Positions 11,351 through 19,806 of a DNA stretch of 64,000 nucleotides are shown one piece after another. Source of the stretch: Mucilaginibacter sp. (lineage in GTDB: Bacteria > Bacteroidota > Bacteroidia > Sphingobacteriales > Sphingobacteriaceae); contig NZ_JAQBOC010000061.1 in assembly GCF_028288225.1 (NCBI RefSeq), positions 1 through 64,000 on the forward strand, given 5' to 3'. Each line of letters begins with the position of its first letter. Position 1 is the first letter of the stretch. Both the position numbers and the translations under genes were made by a program. Under the pieces are notes generated by a model. The model saw only the letters and a program-made list of their open reading frames with translations. It was not told the DNA's origin and did no database searches.

Positions 11351-12715
11351 CTATTGATGGCATTCATATCGTGCAAGAAATGTATGCTTTGATATATTAT
11401 TAGTATAATTAAAGGGGCAGTTTACTCGCCATACCTGGAAATCGCTATAGTTTGCTATGTTTTGTGGCGGCACTATTATCAGGTAACTACCGTTGGTGTT
11501 AATATTATTATTTCCATAGTCATAACTTGTATTTGCCCGTGCAGCGAAAAGTGTATTAGCATAGGTAAGGCTAGCCTGCCCGGTAAAATTATAGAGATTG
11601 GTAAAATAATACCCTTGGCTGTATATCCCCAGGGTTGGGTTGCCATTGTTTGATAAAGGTGCTACCTGGCTCATGTTATAGAGCGTGTTTAATCTCGGAA
11701 GTTTATGATGGTTATCGCTGCCGGCAGAGGTAAAGATGGCCGCAGGTCTGAGCGTATTAAGCCACATTATATTATTGCTGCAGGCGCTTCCGTGATGGCT
11801 TATTTTTATGGCACATATATGCCCTGCCACATTAGTGCCCCCTCCTTTTGGTTGTGCATTGGGCAATAATGTCTGTAGTCCGGCAGCTATTGACGTTTCC
11901 TGGTCAGTATATGAAGCGCAGTTGCCCGTCACGGTAAGTGTGCCGGTACCATAAGGTATATTTTGGGTGTATTTAGCGTTGTGACCGCCGATATCTCCGG
12001 CAGTATAATATCTGAATTTACCATATACCAACAACCACCCGAGGCTGAAATTATTCTGGTTATTTCTACGTGCCGCAATATTATTTACTACTGCACCTCC
12101 TGTACCTACATTAGATCCATTTCCGGCAATGCATATCAGGTACACGTTAACGCCCTTTATACTTCCAAGAGTGAGGGTGTCGCGTATCTGGTTTGGTAAA
12201 TTAGTTAACCCTGCTGGTCTTCTTGCTGCAGTATTAACGTTGTTCCCATAGGCCGAAACATTTGTTTCCCAGACGCCCGCTGCGCGTGGAGGGGGAAAAG
12301 TTATATTAGGAGGCGCTAATGCAGGATTGTGTGCTCCTGCAAGTATGGTATAGTTACCGCCATCGATTATATAATTGGCCCGTATTGTACCGTTACCAAG
12401 TGCCAGTAAGCCATTATAATGGTCGTTATGAAAATGGGACAAGATGAGATAATCGAAATTAGCATTACCTCCGAATTCCTGGTTGATATATGGGATCAGA
12501 TAAGTTGTAGCGCTAGACTTACCGCCGTCTATTATTGTCTTTGCTACTACGGCGCCTGCATTATCAGTAATAGCGATGATCGTACAATCTCCATTTCCAA
12601 TATTTACCTGGTGTATCTGTAACTCATTCTGCGCCTGAATAGTCAGCGGAATAGCCAATACTATCCATTGTAGAAGGAGAAAAGTTTTTATATAACCATT
12701 GTTTTTTGTTTTCAT
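11351..12715 (-). CDS. Secreted ComEC/Rec2-like metallo-beta-lactamase-fold hydrolase
   Basis: 454 aa. A signal peptide is clear (hydrophobic core LLLQWIVLAIPL, likely cut after IQAQ). The MBL zinc motif HFHNDH is at residues ~94-99, preceded by IIDGG. Later zinc-ligand regions are TAGDIGGHN (~240) and KISHHGSACSN (~305). The SHHGS signature is that of the ComEC/Rec2 MBL branch, whose members act on nucleic acids or other phosphoesters; the substrate here is unknown. Export implies action in the periplasm or outside the cell. The gene lies between the 1187-aa and 3282-aa genes. A decayed tandem copy sits directly upstream. Confidence 0.85.
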   Translation of the reverse strand: MKTKNNGYIKTFLLLQWIVLAIPLTIQAQNELQIHQVNIGNGDCTIIAITDNAGAVVAKTIIDGGKSSATTYLIPYINQEFGGNANFDYLILSHFHNDHYNGLLALGNGTIRANYIIDGGNYTILAGAHNPALAPPNITFPPPRAAGVWETNVSAYGNNVNTAARRPAGLTNLPNQIRDTLTLGSIKGVNVYLICIAGNGSNVGTGGAVVNNIAARRNNQNNFSLGWLLVYGKFRYYTAGDIGGHNAKYTQNIPYGTGTLTVTGNCASYTDQETSIAAGLQTLLPNAQPKGGGTNVAGHICAIKISHHGSACSNNIMWLNTLRPAAIFTSAGSDNHHKLPRLNTLYNMSQVAPLSNNGNPTLGIYSQGYYFTNLYNFTGQASLTYANTLFAARANTSYDYGNNNINTNGSYLIIVPPQNIANYSDFQVWRVNCPFNYTNNISKHTFLARYECHQ

Positions 12716-12731
12716 CTTTTCAGGTTAGGTT

Positions 12732-12950
12732 TTATTGATGGCATACATAGTTACAAATAGCAGGTAAGTAAATGTGTTAGAATTACCCCCCGTCAATTAT
12801 TATTTCAGCTATAACAGCATAGTTATTATTCTTATGGCTATGATCGGTAAAGTCGCGATTACCAATATTTAACTCATGGATTTTGGACTGTTGTGCATTT
12901 ACCAGCGGAATAATAAGCACGATCTATAAAAAAGAAAAAAGTTTTCTCAT
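12732..12950 (-). pseudogene. Decayed, internally deleted copy of the adjacent MBL-fold gene
   Basis: Read on the minus strand from the ATG at 12950, one frame gives MRKLFSFL-stop-IVLIIPLVNAQQ (a signal peptide broken by TAG at codon 9). It continues with IHELNIGNRD...AEIIIDGG, matching IHQVNIGNGD...KTIIDGG of the intact MBL gene. After a TAA the same frame ends ...CNYVCHQ-stop, matching ...LARYECHQ-stop of the intact protein. The middle of about 380 codons, including all zinc ligands, is missing. The ATG begins four bases after the stop of the 1187-aa gene, so the copy once sat tightly in the operon. Confidence 0.8.
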
Positions 12951-12953
12951 GTA

Positions 12954-15900
12954 CTATTTAGTTTTCTCGGTTTCAGGTTTAGCAATTCTTTTTTTAGGCG
13001 CAGGCTCCGACGCTATTTTAGAAGCGTTATCATCTTTTACATACGCGGCATACCAGCCAAGCGTATCCTTCGATGTATCGGGCGAAGGATTGCCGAATAA
13101 ATAGAAAGAGATAGTAGCCCCCGGTGGCAGCTTCGCTATACCCAGGAATTTTACGCCGATATCTACCAGTTTCAGAAGAAATGATTGTTGTTTGGGAGCA
13201 TACAGCAAGTTAATATCCGCTATGCTCACTTTTAGAACCCCTTGAAGGCTCAATAGTTTAGCGTCGCCACCTGTGCCCGGAAGTTTCATTCCCACCATCA
13301 GGTTATAGTTGGAGTCGGTAGCCTTGCTTCCCGGAGCCCAGGCAAGCAATAAATTAGAATTAAAACCCACAGCCGATGCCAATGCGCCCGGAGTACCAAG
13401 ATTTAAAGAACAATCCAGTCCGTACCAATCTCCGTCAGGCAAACTGTTGCTAAGTTGAGTGGTTGCCTCCAGGTAGCCAAGAGACATAGGTTTTTTATCC
13501 TTATTGCCGCTTATCAGTCCATTTAGTTGCAATGCAAAATTAGGGTATAAACTATCCTTTCTGCTCGTAGATTGTTTTAAGTCAAAAGCAACATGCGACG
13601 TGTCAAAGCTGAAAGTGCGAACCGTAGGCGTAGTGACATCAAAATCCATTTCTATAGCCAGGTTCGAGATGCTTAAACCTATCAATGTTGTATTCGGCGT
13701 TACATTGCCAAAAGAGAACAAATCAAGATTAACCGTGTTCTCGCCATCGATATAGGTAGGTATGTCAAAACTCAAATATCCCCAGAAGCTAAATCTTGAT
13801 TTTACAAGACCCGTATTTGTTTTGCCCTGGTTAACAACCGTATTGAATTGAGATTTTATTACCTCTACATAATTCAATACATTGCTGTCAAACAGAAATT
13901 GATTATCGCCTACCTGATCAAATATATAAATAGGTTTTGCATCTCCTTGCTTCTGATAGCTGCCGTTGTAGACAATGGTATTGTTACTATTCACGCCGCT
14001 GTTAGTTCTGATACCTATCACTTTGTCAGAGAAAAGGCGATTCATTGTAAGCTGTGCCTTGCTGCTAAAATCTTTTACAGCGGCATTTTCAAAAAGCACC
14101 TGTAATTTCAATACCTTAAAGTCATAATCCACACCCGTAGGGGCCTGGACAGGCGTATTGGGATCTCCGCCCTGGTTTAATTGTGCCTCATAGGCCCTAT
14201 CAAAATAATTGATCAGCCCAAACATCGACGATGTGCTCGATATATCTACTGTAGCAGCGCTCAGCGGGTTAACGCGTGTTCCAAAATGGTGCGCGTTGAA
14301 TCTTGATATATCAATGCCGCCTATCAGGCCCTGCAATTCGGAAGGAAAAGTTTTAAGGTTGATATCAGTCTTTAAAGCCAGTACACCATTCCAGGTAGGA
14401 TCAGTAACAATATTTACAAAATTTTGAAAAAATGTATCCTTATGAACATTCAGCTGTGATTTTGCATCAGCAATATAATCCTGTATCCATTGCGATACGG
14501 CAGTCAATTCCAATTGTGCAGCGTCAGGCGTTTCCTGCGAGGCGTTAAAATCCTTAGCCTGTGTCCATTTCTGCGGATTTCTCACCCTTTCCTCAAGCGT
14601 GCCCTCACAAAATTTGAAAATAAGCACATTGGTATAATCACCGAACTGTTTTTTTAAACCTGTATTTATTATAAAAGGCCATGCCTCTAAATTCATTTGG
14701 TTATAAAAAGCAATCCCAGGTGCCAGATCATTTGGATTAAGCGTAGAAGTGAGTGTACCTAAATTTTTATTTTCAGTAATTACTAAAAATTGCTGGCTCA
14801 CCTGGAATGCCTGGAATAACGTAGCATTAGGGTAGGTAAATTTGATGTCTTGTTGCGCCGGTTGAAAATTACGTGCAATTAAAAGTTCTGCCCAGCTACC
14901 GTCACTTGTGTTCACAGTTGCAATAAGCCCCTGTGGTGTAGTAGCCTTTTTAGTTTCCCCTGAGCCCGATAACTGGTATAAATGTGCTGTGCCGGAAGGA
15001 GGTGGTATAATTTTACTTTTTCTGTGCGGGTTCAATATTTCAGCTTCAAAAGTTACCGCATCAAAATTTCCTTTCACAATACCTGTGTAGGCTACTAAAG
15101 GGAAGGCAACAGATTGGGCATTTTTTATGACAACGGGAGAAGAAAACCCGCCCAGGAATTCTGCATATGTTTTATTTATCAGCGCATCCTTATTATACAG
15201 GGAAGAGCCTTTAGGTTGGGTACTATATTTAGGTTGTACCGCGTCTTGTTCAATCGGATAGATGCTCACCCACGATGTCAAACAGTGGCCATCTAAAAGC
15301 AGTTTTTCCTTGCCATCACCTGTATCATATAATGATACATTTTTCATGGGAAAAGCAGGTGAGAAAGCGCTTTGGCCGGGTATGAAAGCTATCTGGTCTC
15401 CCTTGGTATTATCCCACGGTTGAAAATTGATTATTTCAGTTCCCGAAATACCGCACAATAAGTTTTGCCTGGAAGTAATACTGGTGTTATCTAATGCAAG
15501 CGTATGTATACCACCCGGCGCCAGATAAAAATTCCCATTCTCCGGGTGATCAGTCTGGGCATTATAAAACAGCATAATAGCGGTGGTACTAAGCGGTTGT
15601 CCGGTAACGGGGTCTATGCCGGGATGAGGTTTTAGGTTGATTTGGTAAGCAGTGTCAGTTTGCAGCCAGGTGCCTAATTGCGTATTGGTACCGTCTGAAT
15701 TCTGCCCCGTAAAAGCAAACCACGTTCTTAATGGATTTATTTTGTTTAAAATATCTGTCGGGTCGAGGTTTGATTTAAACACAACAGAGATACCTTTGTT
15801 CGAGGGTTTAATGATCGGGTAATCTTGCGAGATCAATTGATTATCCTTATTATAGAAATAAGAAAATTGAAAATTAATATGATCAAAATCACATAAGCCC

Positions 15901-16517
15901 ATTTGATCCCGTTGTGTTTGAAAATTTGCCTGATACCCAAAAGAGCCTCTCAGATTTCCCGTCAAAGGTAAGTTTGCAAAATTGGGGCTTATGTTACCCC
16001 TTATTTGGTATAATTGCGAAACCAGGCTGATATTACTGCCGCCGGCAGAACCAAATACAAAATCATTCTCCGACAGTTTTATAACACAACCGCTTGTTAT
16101 AGAATAAGTCAGGTCATTTGTCATTTGAATATTCAGATCCCCAAATGTCGTAAAAGTACTACCTGTAGAAATGCCGAAATTAAACGATGTTATATTTTTT
16201 GAAGTTAATTCTGCTGCATTTGGATCAAGCAACCACATCATTATCCGCCCATTGAACTGATTGCCATAATTTTTGCTGATATAGTCCCTTGTATTTGAAA
16301 CAAAGTCATCAGTTTTTTGCGGAGTGCTCAGGTCAGGCCCTTGTCCGCTATAGATGTACGATCCATCATATTTATTCCATGAGTTATCTATGGAAAAAGC
16401 ATCTTTGGGTGGGGTACGCGTTGTACTAAATAAGTAGCCCACCCAACTTTTATCACCCCCATTTAACGGGGTGAGGAATAAAAATGGATTTGCACTTGGG
16501 AAAAAATATTCAGCCAT
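12954..16517 (-). CDS. Large (1187 aa) uncharacterised beta-rich protein
   Basis: Not recognised. It starts MAEYFFPSANPFLFLTPLNGG with no signal peptide, is rich in Asn, Gly, Phe and Tyr, and is predicted mostly beta. The last ~150 residues resemble in style the repeated modules of the 3282-aa protein (for example LLKLVDIGVKFLGIAKLPPG). The tail is charged, Lys/Glu/Pro-rich and probably disordered (APKKRIAKPETEKTK). It lies 12 bases downstream of the small secreted protein gene and upstream of the MBL copies, so it probably belongs to one transcription unit with them and the giant protein. It may be a partner or carrier of the giant protein, but nothing proves this. Confidence 0.8.
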   Translation of the reverse strand: MAEYFFPSANPFLFLTPLNGGDKSWVGYLFSTTRTPPKDAFSIDNSWNKYDGSYIYSGQGPDLSTPQKTDDFVSNTRDYISKNYGNQFNGRIMMWLLDPNAAELTSKNITSFNFGISTGSTFTTFGDLNIQMTNDLTYSITSGCVIKLSENDFVFGSAGGSNISLVSQLYQIRGNISPNFANLPLTGNLRGSFGYQANFQTQRDQMGLCDFDHINFQFSYFYNKDNQLISQDYPIIKPSNKGISVVFKSNLDPTDILNKINPLRTWFAFTGQNSDGTNTQLGTWLQTDTAYQINLKPHPGIDPVTGQPLSTTAIMLFYNAQTDHPENGNFYLAPGGIHTLALDNTSITSRQNLLCGISGTEIINFQPWDNTKGDQIAFIPGQSAFSPAFPMKNVSLYDTGDGKEKLLLDGHCLTSWVSIYPIEQDAVQPKYSTQPKGSSLYNKDALINKTYAEFLGGFSSPVVIKNAQSVAFPLVAYTGIVKGNFDAVTFEAEILNPHRKSKIIPPPSGTAHLYQLSGSGETKKATTPQGLIATVNTSDGSWAELLIARNFQPAQQDIKFTYPNATLFQAFQVSQQFLVITENKNLGTLTSTLNPNDLAPGIAFYNQMNLEAWPFIINTGLKKQFGDYTNVLIFKFCEGTLEERVRNPQKWTQAKDFNASQETPDAAQLELTAVSQWIQDYIADAKSQLNVHKDTFFQNFVNIVTDPTWNGVLALKTDINLKTFPSELQGLIGGIDISRFNAHHFGTRVNPLSAATVDISSTSSMFGLINYFDRAYEAQLNQGGDPNTPVQAPTGVDYDFKVLKLQVLFENAAVKDFSSKAQLTMNRLFSDKVIGIRTNSGVNSNNTIVYNGSYQKQGDAKPIYIFDQVGDNQFLFDSNVLNYVEVIKSQFNTVVNQGKTNTGLVKSRFSFWGYLSFDIPTYIDGENTVNLDLFSFGNVTPNTTLIGLSISNLAIEMDFDVTTPTVRTFSFDTSHVAFDLKQSTSRKDSLYPNFALQLNGLISGNKDKKPMSLGYLEATTQLSNSLPDGDWYGLDCSLNLGTPGALASAVGFNSNLLLAWAPGSKATDSNYNLMVGMKLPGTGGDAKLLSLQGVLKVSIADINLLYAPKQQSFLLKLVDIGVKFLGIAKLPPGATISFYLFGNPSPDTSKDTLGWYAAYVKDDNASKIASEPAPKKRIAKPETEKTK

Positions 16518-16529
16518 AATAACTAATAT

Positions 16530-17264
16530 TTAATGATCAAATATTGATGGGCTCAGGTCCCAACTTGCAACCTGTGCACTAAACTTTGCTGGGTCATGGT
16601 CATCACTTGTTATAGTGCAGGAAAGCTGTATATAACCCTTCTGTAATTTAGAAGGAACCTGCATTACTATTTTTGCACCTTTTGCAATTGTCAATCGTCC
16701 TATTGTAAGATCGTTAGGTATAGTAGCTGAAGGAGTGACAGGGGTCAGGGTTATGTTATACATAGGTGTATTCACATAATAAAAAATAATGGTTGTAATG
16801 TCTTGATTGTCTCCACTGATCGTAGTTTTTATCGAACATACAGTCCCCAGGTCATAGCTTTGCTGGCTTCCTGTCTGGTCGGTAGTGTTCCAGCCGGCCA
16901 GCTGCCCTACAAATTGGTTATTGTCACCGGGTTCGGTAAGCTTTAGGTTAGCATCGAGCGTACTTATTTGGTGATTACGACCAACCTTTAGCTTTATAGT
17001 TCCCGTTATACTACCGGTATTCCAACGGCTATCGATAGCTGTTACCGAGTCAGTCGCAGTTAAAGTATGCGTTACAATAGCTTGCTCTTTATAAGCGAGC
17101 ACAAGTTCCACATACTTACCTGACTGGCTTGGTTTTATTTTTGCTGAAAAACTACTGCCCAGCTGCTTTTGATAGTATTTTCCGTTCTCTATTACCTGCG
17201 ATCGCCCCACGTACGGTAACAATAGCAACAACAAGAACGACGAACATAATCTCATTGTTTTCAT
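16530..17264 (-). CDS. Secreted protein of two tandem copies of a small beta domain
   Basis: 244 aa with a clear signal peptide (MKTMRLCSSFLLLLLLPYVGRSQ). The mature part holds two ~100-residue halves of one domain. Both follow the pattern TLT-x-n-G-x-I/L-T-I-x-K-G...L/I-x-L-x3-I...D/G-D-x-D/N-x-F-x-x-Q-x-A-x-W. The first half ends NNQFVGQLAGW and the second DPAKFSAQVASW. The second half is clearly homologous to the 111-aa protein encoded just upstream (SGDNQDITTI versus TGDDRDVASI). The function is unknown; acidic turns (DNQD, DDHD) suggest metal or ligand binding, which is inference. Confidence 0.75.
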   Translation of the reverse strand: MKTMRLCSSFLLLLLLPYVGRSQVIENGKYYQKQLGSSFSAKIKPSQSGKYVELVLAYKEQAIVTHTLTATDSVTAIDSRWNTGSITGTIKLKVGRNHQISTLDANLKLTEPGDNNQFVGQLAGWNTTDQTGSQQSYDLGTVCSIKTTISGDNQDITTIIFYYVNTPMYNITLTPVTPSATIPNDLTIGRLTIAKGAKIVMQVPSKLQKGYIQLSCTITSDDHDPAKFSAQVASWDLSPSIFDH

Positions 17265-17347
17265 CGCTGCTTGGTATTAGGATAGATCACAGAGAATAAA
17301 TGTGCTTTCCTTGAAAAGCACATTTATATAATTAGCTTGTTAAAACT

Positions 17348-17683
17348 CTAAGAGCTTAAAGGCCACTGTGCTACCATTGCCGAAAAAGGAGCTGGGTCAT
17401 TATCACCGGATTTGAGCATGCAATTTAAAAACACGCTTCCTGGCTGAAAATTTGACGGAACGGTAAGTGAAAGCGTGGCACCTTTCAAGATCGTTAGCGA
17501 TCCAATAATAAGGTCATGCTTAGTTGTTGCATCTAACTGAAGGGCATTCAGTGTTGTGGTATAAACCTGTGTGTTGACTTTAAATATCGCTATTGAAGCG
17601 ACATCTCTGTCATCGCCTGTAACTGTAGTAACAATTTTGCCTTCGTTACCAAGAGTGTAACTCTTAACGATTGGATTTCCCAT
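17348..17683 (-). CDS. Single-domain small protein, paralogue of the C-terminal half of the 244-aa protein
   Basis: 111 aa from the ATG at 17683 (MGNPIVKSYTLGNEGK). The longer 158-aa ORF in the track begins in AT-rich, low-complexity sequence that does not look coding, so I chose the internal start. The whole product aligns with the second half of its neighbour: TLGNEGKIVTTVTGDDRD, then DLIIGSLTILKGA, then DNDPAPFSAMVAQW. It has no signal peptide, unlike the neighbour, so one domain family is made in an exported and a cytosolic form. It is the first well-supported gene of the minus-strand run. Confidence 0.7.
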   Translation of the reverse strand: MGNPIVKSYTLGNEGKIVTTVTGDDRDVASIAIFKVNTQVYTTTLNALQLDATTKHDLIIGSLTILKGATLSLTVPSNFQPGSVFLNCMLKSGDNDPAPFSAMVAQWPLSS

Positions 17684-17805
17684 AATGATTTTTTTGTTTG
17701 AATGATAAGGTTTAAAAATGATAAGGTTCGAATTATAAGGATTAATTATAAAGCAATTCAAACTTATAGAAATATTTTCTAAATACAAATTATAAAGTGA
17801 TTTTT

Positions 17806-18060
17806 TTAAAAAAGAGTAATACACGCTATTCTTATGCCTATAATTTTATTATCGTTTTGGGAACTTATCATCGCCCGGCTATTTTCTAAAGCCATGTTCA
17901 ATTTGGTTTGCGGATGGATCTGCTTTAACAGGAAATGAATATATTGAATTAAAACAGAGCATTCCTGTTTATCCAAAGGAGGAGATAATTCCATGGGATT
18001 GGACTGGAGTAAATTTAAGTAGAGAAGCTCATTAATCGTAATGCGCATGTAGATGGACAT
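17806..18060 (-). CDS. Small hypothetical protein (84 aa)
   Basis: Not recognised. The product (MSIYMRITINELLYL...) has plausible helical composition (ECSVLIQYIHFLLKQI). The ATG at 18060 is preceded on the minus strand by AAAGGGGGGCA, a purine-rich stretch that could serve as a ribosome binding site. It lies upstream of the 111-aa gene in the same orientation, separated by ~120 AT-rich bases. That spacer holds short repeats of the form ATGATAAGGTT, which may be regulatory. It could equally be a chance ORF. Confidence 0.4.
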   Translation of the reverse strand: MSIYMRITINELLYLNLLQSNPMELSPPLDKQECSVLIQYIHFLLKQIHPQTKLNMALENSRAMISSQNDNKIIGIRIACITLF

Positions 18061-18217
18061 TGCCCCCCTTTGTAGTTTTTTTGCTTTCTGATGTAAAAAA
18101 GCAGATGGAAATTACTTTTCATAATTACAAGCTTAAAAGTAAAACAAAAGTAAGTTTGTAGCCTGCTTTTATCAAGATGTTTAATATTTGAATATGTTGA
18201 TAATCAATTAATTATAA

Positions 18218-18263
18218 GTAATTCGGTGCGTAGTGTTTTTCCATGTGTTACGCACCGAATTAC
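18218..18263. repeat. Perfect 15-bp inverted repeat (16-bp spacer)
   Basis: GTAATTCGGTGCGTA at 18218-18232 is matched by its exact reverse complement TACGCACCGAATTAC at 18249-18263. A weaker third copy (GATTTGGTGCATA) follows at about 18281-18293 in the same direction as the left arm. No T-run follows, so an operator or recombination site fits better than a terminator. Confidence 0.8.
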
Positions 18264-18314
18264 GCTCATTTTTGTTGCGATTTGGTGCATATTAGGGTGT
18301 TTTGATATCAACAA

Positions 18315-18347
18315 AAAACCCTGCAAACTTTGGATTTGCAGGGTTTT
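18315..18347 (-). terminator. Strong bidirectional-type hairpin terminator
   Basis: AAAACCCTGCAAA and TTTGCAGGGTTTT form a perfect 13-bp stem with a 7-base loop. On the minus strand the stem is followed by six T residues (four on the plus strand). It stands just downstream, in minus orientation, of the tRNA-like remnant and has no intact gene to serve. Confidence 0.75.
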
Positions 18348-18370
18348 AGCATCTTTTGGTATTGTTTTTT

Positions 18371-18450
18371 GTAGCCCCAAGGGGAAATTTTTCGAACCCC
18401 TTTTACAGGATTTAAGACTATTGGCCGCTTCCTAATAAGTGGCAAATATC
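18371..18450 (-). other. Possible decayed tRNA / integration-site remnant
   Basis: The minus strand shows a T-arm-like stretch GGGGTTCGAAA...CCCC with an enlarged loop. Before it lies an anticodon-arm-like ATAGT-CTTAAAT-CCTGT (loop centre TAA) and a GC-rich D-arm-like segment. No matching 5' acceptor strand is present, so this is not a functional tRNA. Degenerate tRNA ends are common scars of integrative elements, but chance resemblance is quite possible. Confidence 0.25.
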
Positions 18451-18835
18451 TGACATTGAGAACCTTAAGAAAGTTTGTAAGTTTTCATGTTTAAAATTTA
18501 CTTAACATAATATTCGGGAGAGCGTCCAAATACTCGGTCTAATTTTCTTTGAGGCGCTTGAAGAAAAGAAGTCGCCGCTAGCTCTCATTTATTTTTTGGT
18601 TTCACCAAGCCAAAGTTATTTTAGCAAATAAAGAGCGTGGATTTAACAAGACACTTCCATAAGTAACGATGAGGTTAATGCGCAGAATTATTTCATATAT
18701 CAAATCCTCCATAAATTTTTCAGGGATTATGAGCGTACTTCTGAGGCATAAATTAGTGTTTACATTTCGGACACCTTCCGTTAACGAGAAAATTGTCATA
18801 CCAATGATTTAAAAAACGAAGGTAATCAAAATGAA

Positions 18836-19198
18836 ATGTTGCTCGAATCAAAAATCGAAATGGAGATTATTCCAAATGATACAACAAAACCGTATTTCAA
18901 ACGGATCGAAGACGAAAACCGCAAACTTTTTCCAATAATTATTGCTCCAGGAGAGTATAAGACAATCAATCTAATTGGGGATAACAAACATTATTCAAAA
19001 GGTATGCTCGAATATACCCCATACGGTCCAAAGTTTAGAGAAATCACCAGATTTGATTCTTTACATCTGGTCAAACCGGGGGACCAAACAATTAAGGTTT
19101 TTGCAAACATTAAAAAATGCGTTTCCAAAACGCTCCCCCGGAATATTGCAAAAATAGCGCTATTTGGAATAAATGTCATCCTCCGTCAGGCGAGATAA
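18836..19198 (+). CDS. Hypothetical protein, probably a gene fragment (120 aa)
   Basis: Not recognised. The product has normal soluble-protein composition (YFKRIEDENRKLFPIIIAPGEYKTINLIGD). The frame is open about 50 bases upstream of the ATG, to a stop at 18782. The C-terminus turns basic and irregular (NIAKIALFGINVILRQAR), which suggests the original 3' end is lost. No partner gene is adjacent. It is most likely a truncated gene within the decayed stretch between the giant-protein locus and the NHL lipoprotein. Confidence 0.4.
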   Translation: MLLESKIEMEIIPNDTTKPYFKRIEDENRKLFPIIIAPGEYKTINLIGDNKHYSKGMLEYTPYGPKFREITRFDSLHLVKPGDQTIKVFANIKKCVSKTLPRNIAKIALFGINVILRQAR

Positions 19199-19318
19199 AA
19201 ACCGTAAAAATGGATCTGTTGTGGTAGTTGCCAAATTAAAAAACTCTTTAATCCAATTCATTTGGCCTGTTGTTATTGAATATACATTATTATATCATAC
19301 TAAAAAACTGCTGGTCTT

Positions 19319-19429
19319 TTAATCTGCGATTTGACCTTCTGTGCCGTATGGAGAAAATTGGAACGCAGCCTTTTGGACGCAGAAAAGGCAACTGAAAAAC
19401 ACTGCGAGTATAAGCATTGGATTTTTCAT
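19319..19429 (-). CDS. Short ORF encoding a signal peptide (36 aa), possibly a truncated secreted protein
   Basis: It begins MKNPMLILAVFFSCLFCVQKA, a convincing export signal, and ends 15 residues later. This is too short for the ORF track. It is either a very small secreted peptide or, more likely, the 5' stump of a broken gene. Confidence 0.3.
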   Translation of the reverse strand: MKNPMLILAVFFSCLFCVQKAAFQFSPYGTEGQIAD

Positions 19430-19806
19430 GAGTTAAGGTCTTTAGACGAGTAATTTACAAAGATAGTTTGAAACTTGCCATTGTAGAAGATAGTAAATAT
19501 CCCGGGTGGTTGATACCCATTTCACGGGATCAGCTAAAACGACCATTAGGGACGTGCCACCGTCGGAATGGCAGCAGAAGCCTTTAAACGGAAATGGATC
19601 ATGAAGCAGGAATTCTCAGCCTTTTTCACTTATCAGCTAATTGGGGTTGTTTGATTTCGACCACGCCGATCATTCCTGATCCAAGTAGGTTCACCCATAA
19701 TTTGCCAGCTTTAGTATTTAAATGGCAACAAATAGGCTTTGAAGTCATGTGCGACTATCGCAGGCTCTCAATGCTGCAAATAATATAATAAGCTTTGACC
19801 ATTTTT
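19430..19806. other. Intergenic, no gene recognised
   Basis: The segment has mixed base composition, and the 64-aa ORF at 19594-19788 is not convincing. The sequence style around 19500-19640 could derive from a decayed insertion sequence, but I found no transposase motif. Confidence 0.35.

Larger units (their letters stand above)
18061..18835. other. Intergenic with inverted repeat, terminator and tRNA-like remnant
   Basis: The notable structures are listed separately: a 15-bp inverted repeat at 18218-18263, a 13-bp hairpin at 18315-18347, and a tRNA-like stretch at 18371-18450. The 65-aa minus ORF at 18602-18799 shows no convincing coding pattern. The remainder is AT-rich with nothing recognised. 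Confidence 0.5.

Noticed and set aside
18226-18435. 69-aa ORF across the inverted repeat and terminator
   Set aside because: It reads through a perfect 13-bp hairpin and a tRNA-like stretch; the codons reflect those structures, not a protein.
18371-18450. Functional tRNA-Leu gene
   Set aside because: The T-loop is too long and no 5' acceptor strand pairs with the 3' end; kept only as a possible remnant.
18602-18799. 65-aa minus-strand ORF
   Set aside because: No motif, no good start context, AT-rich intergenic DNA.
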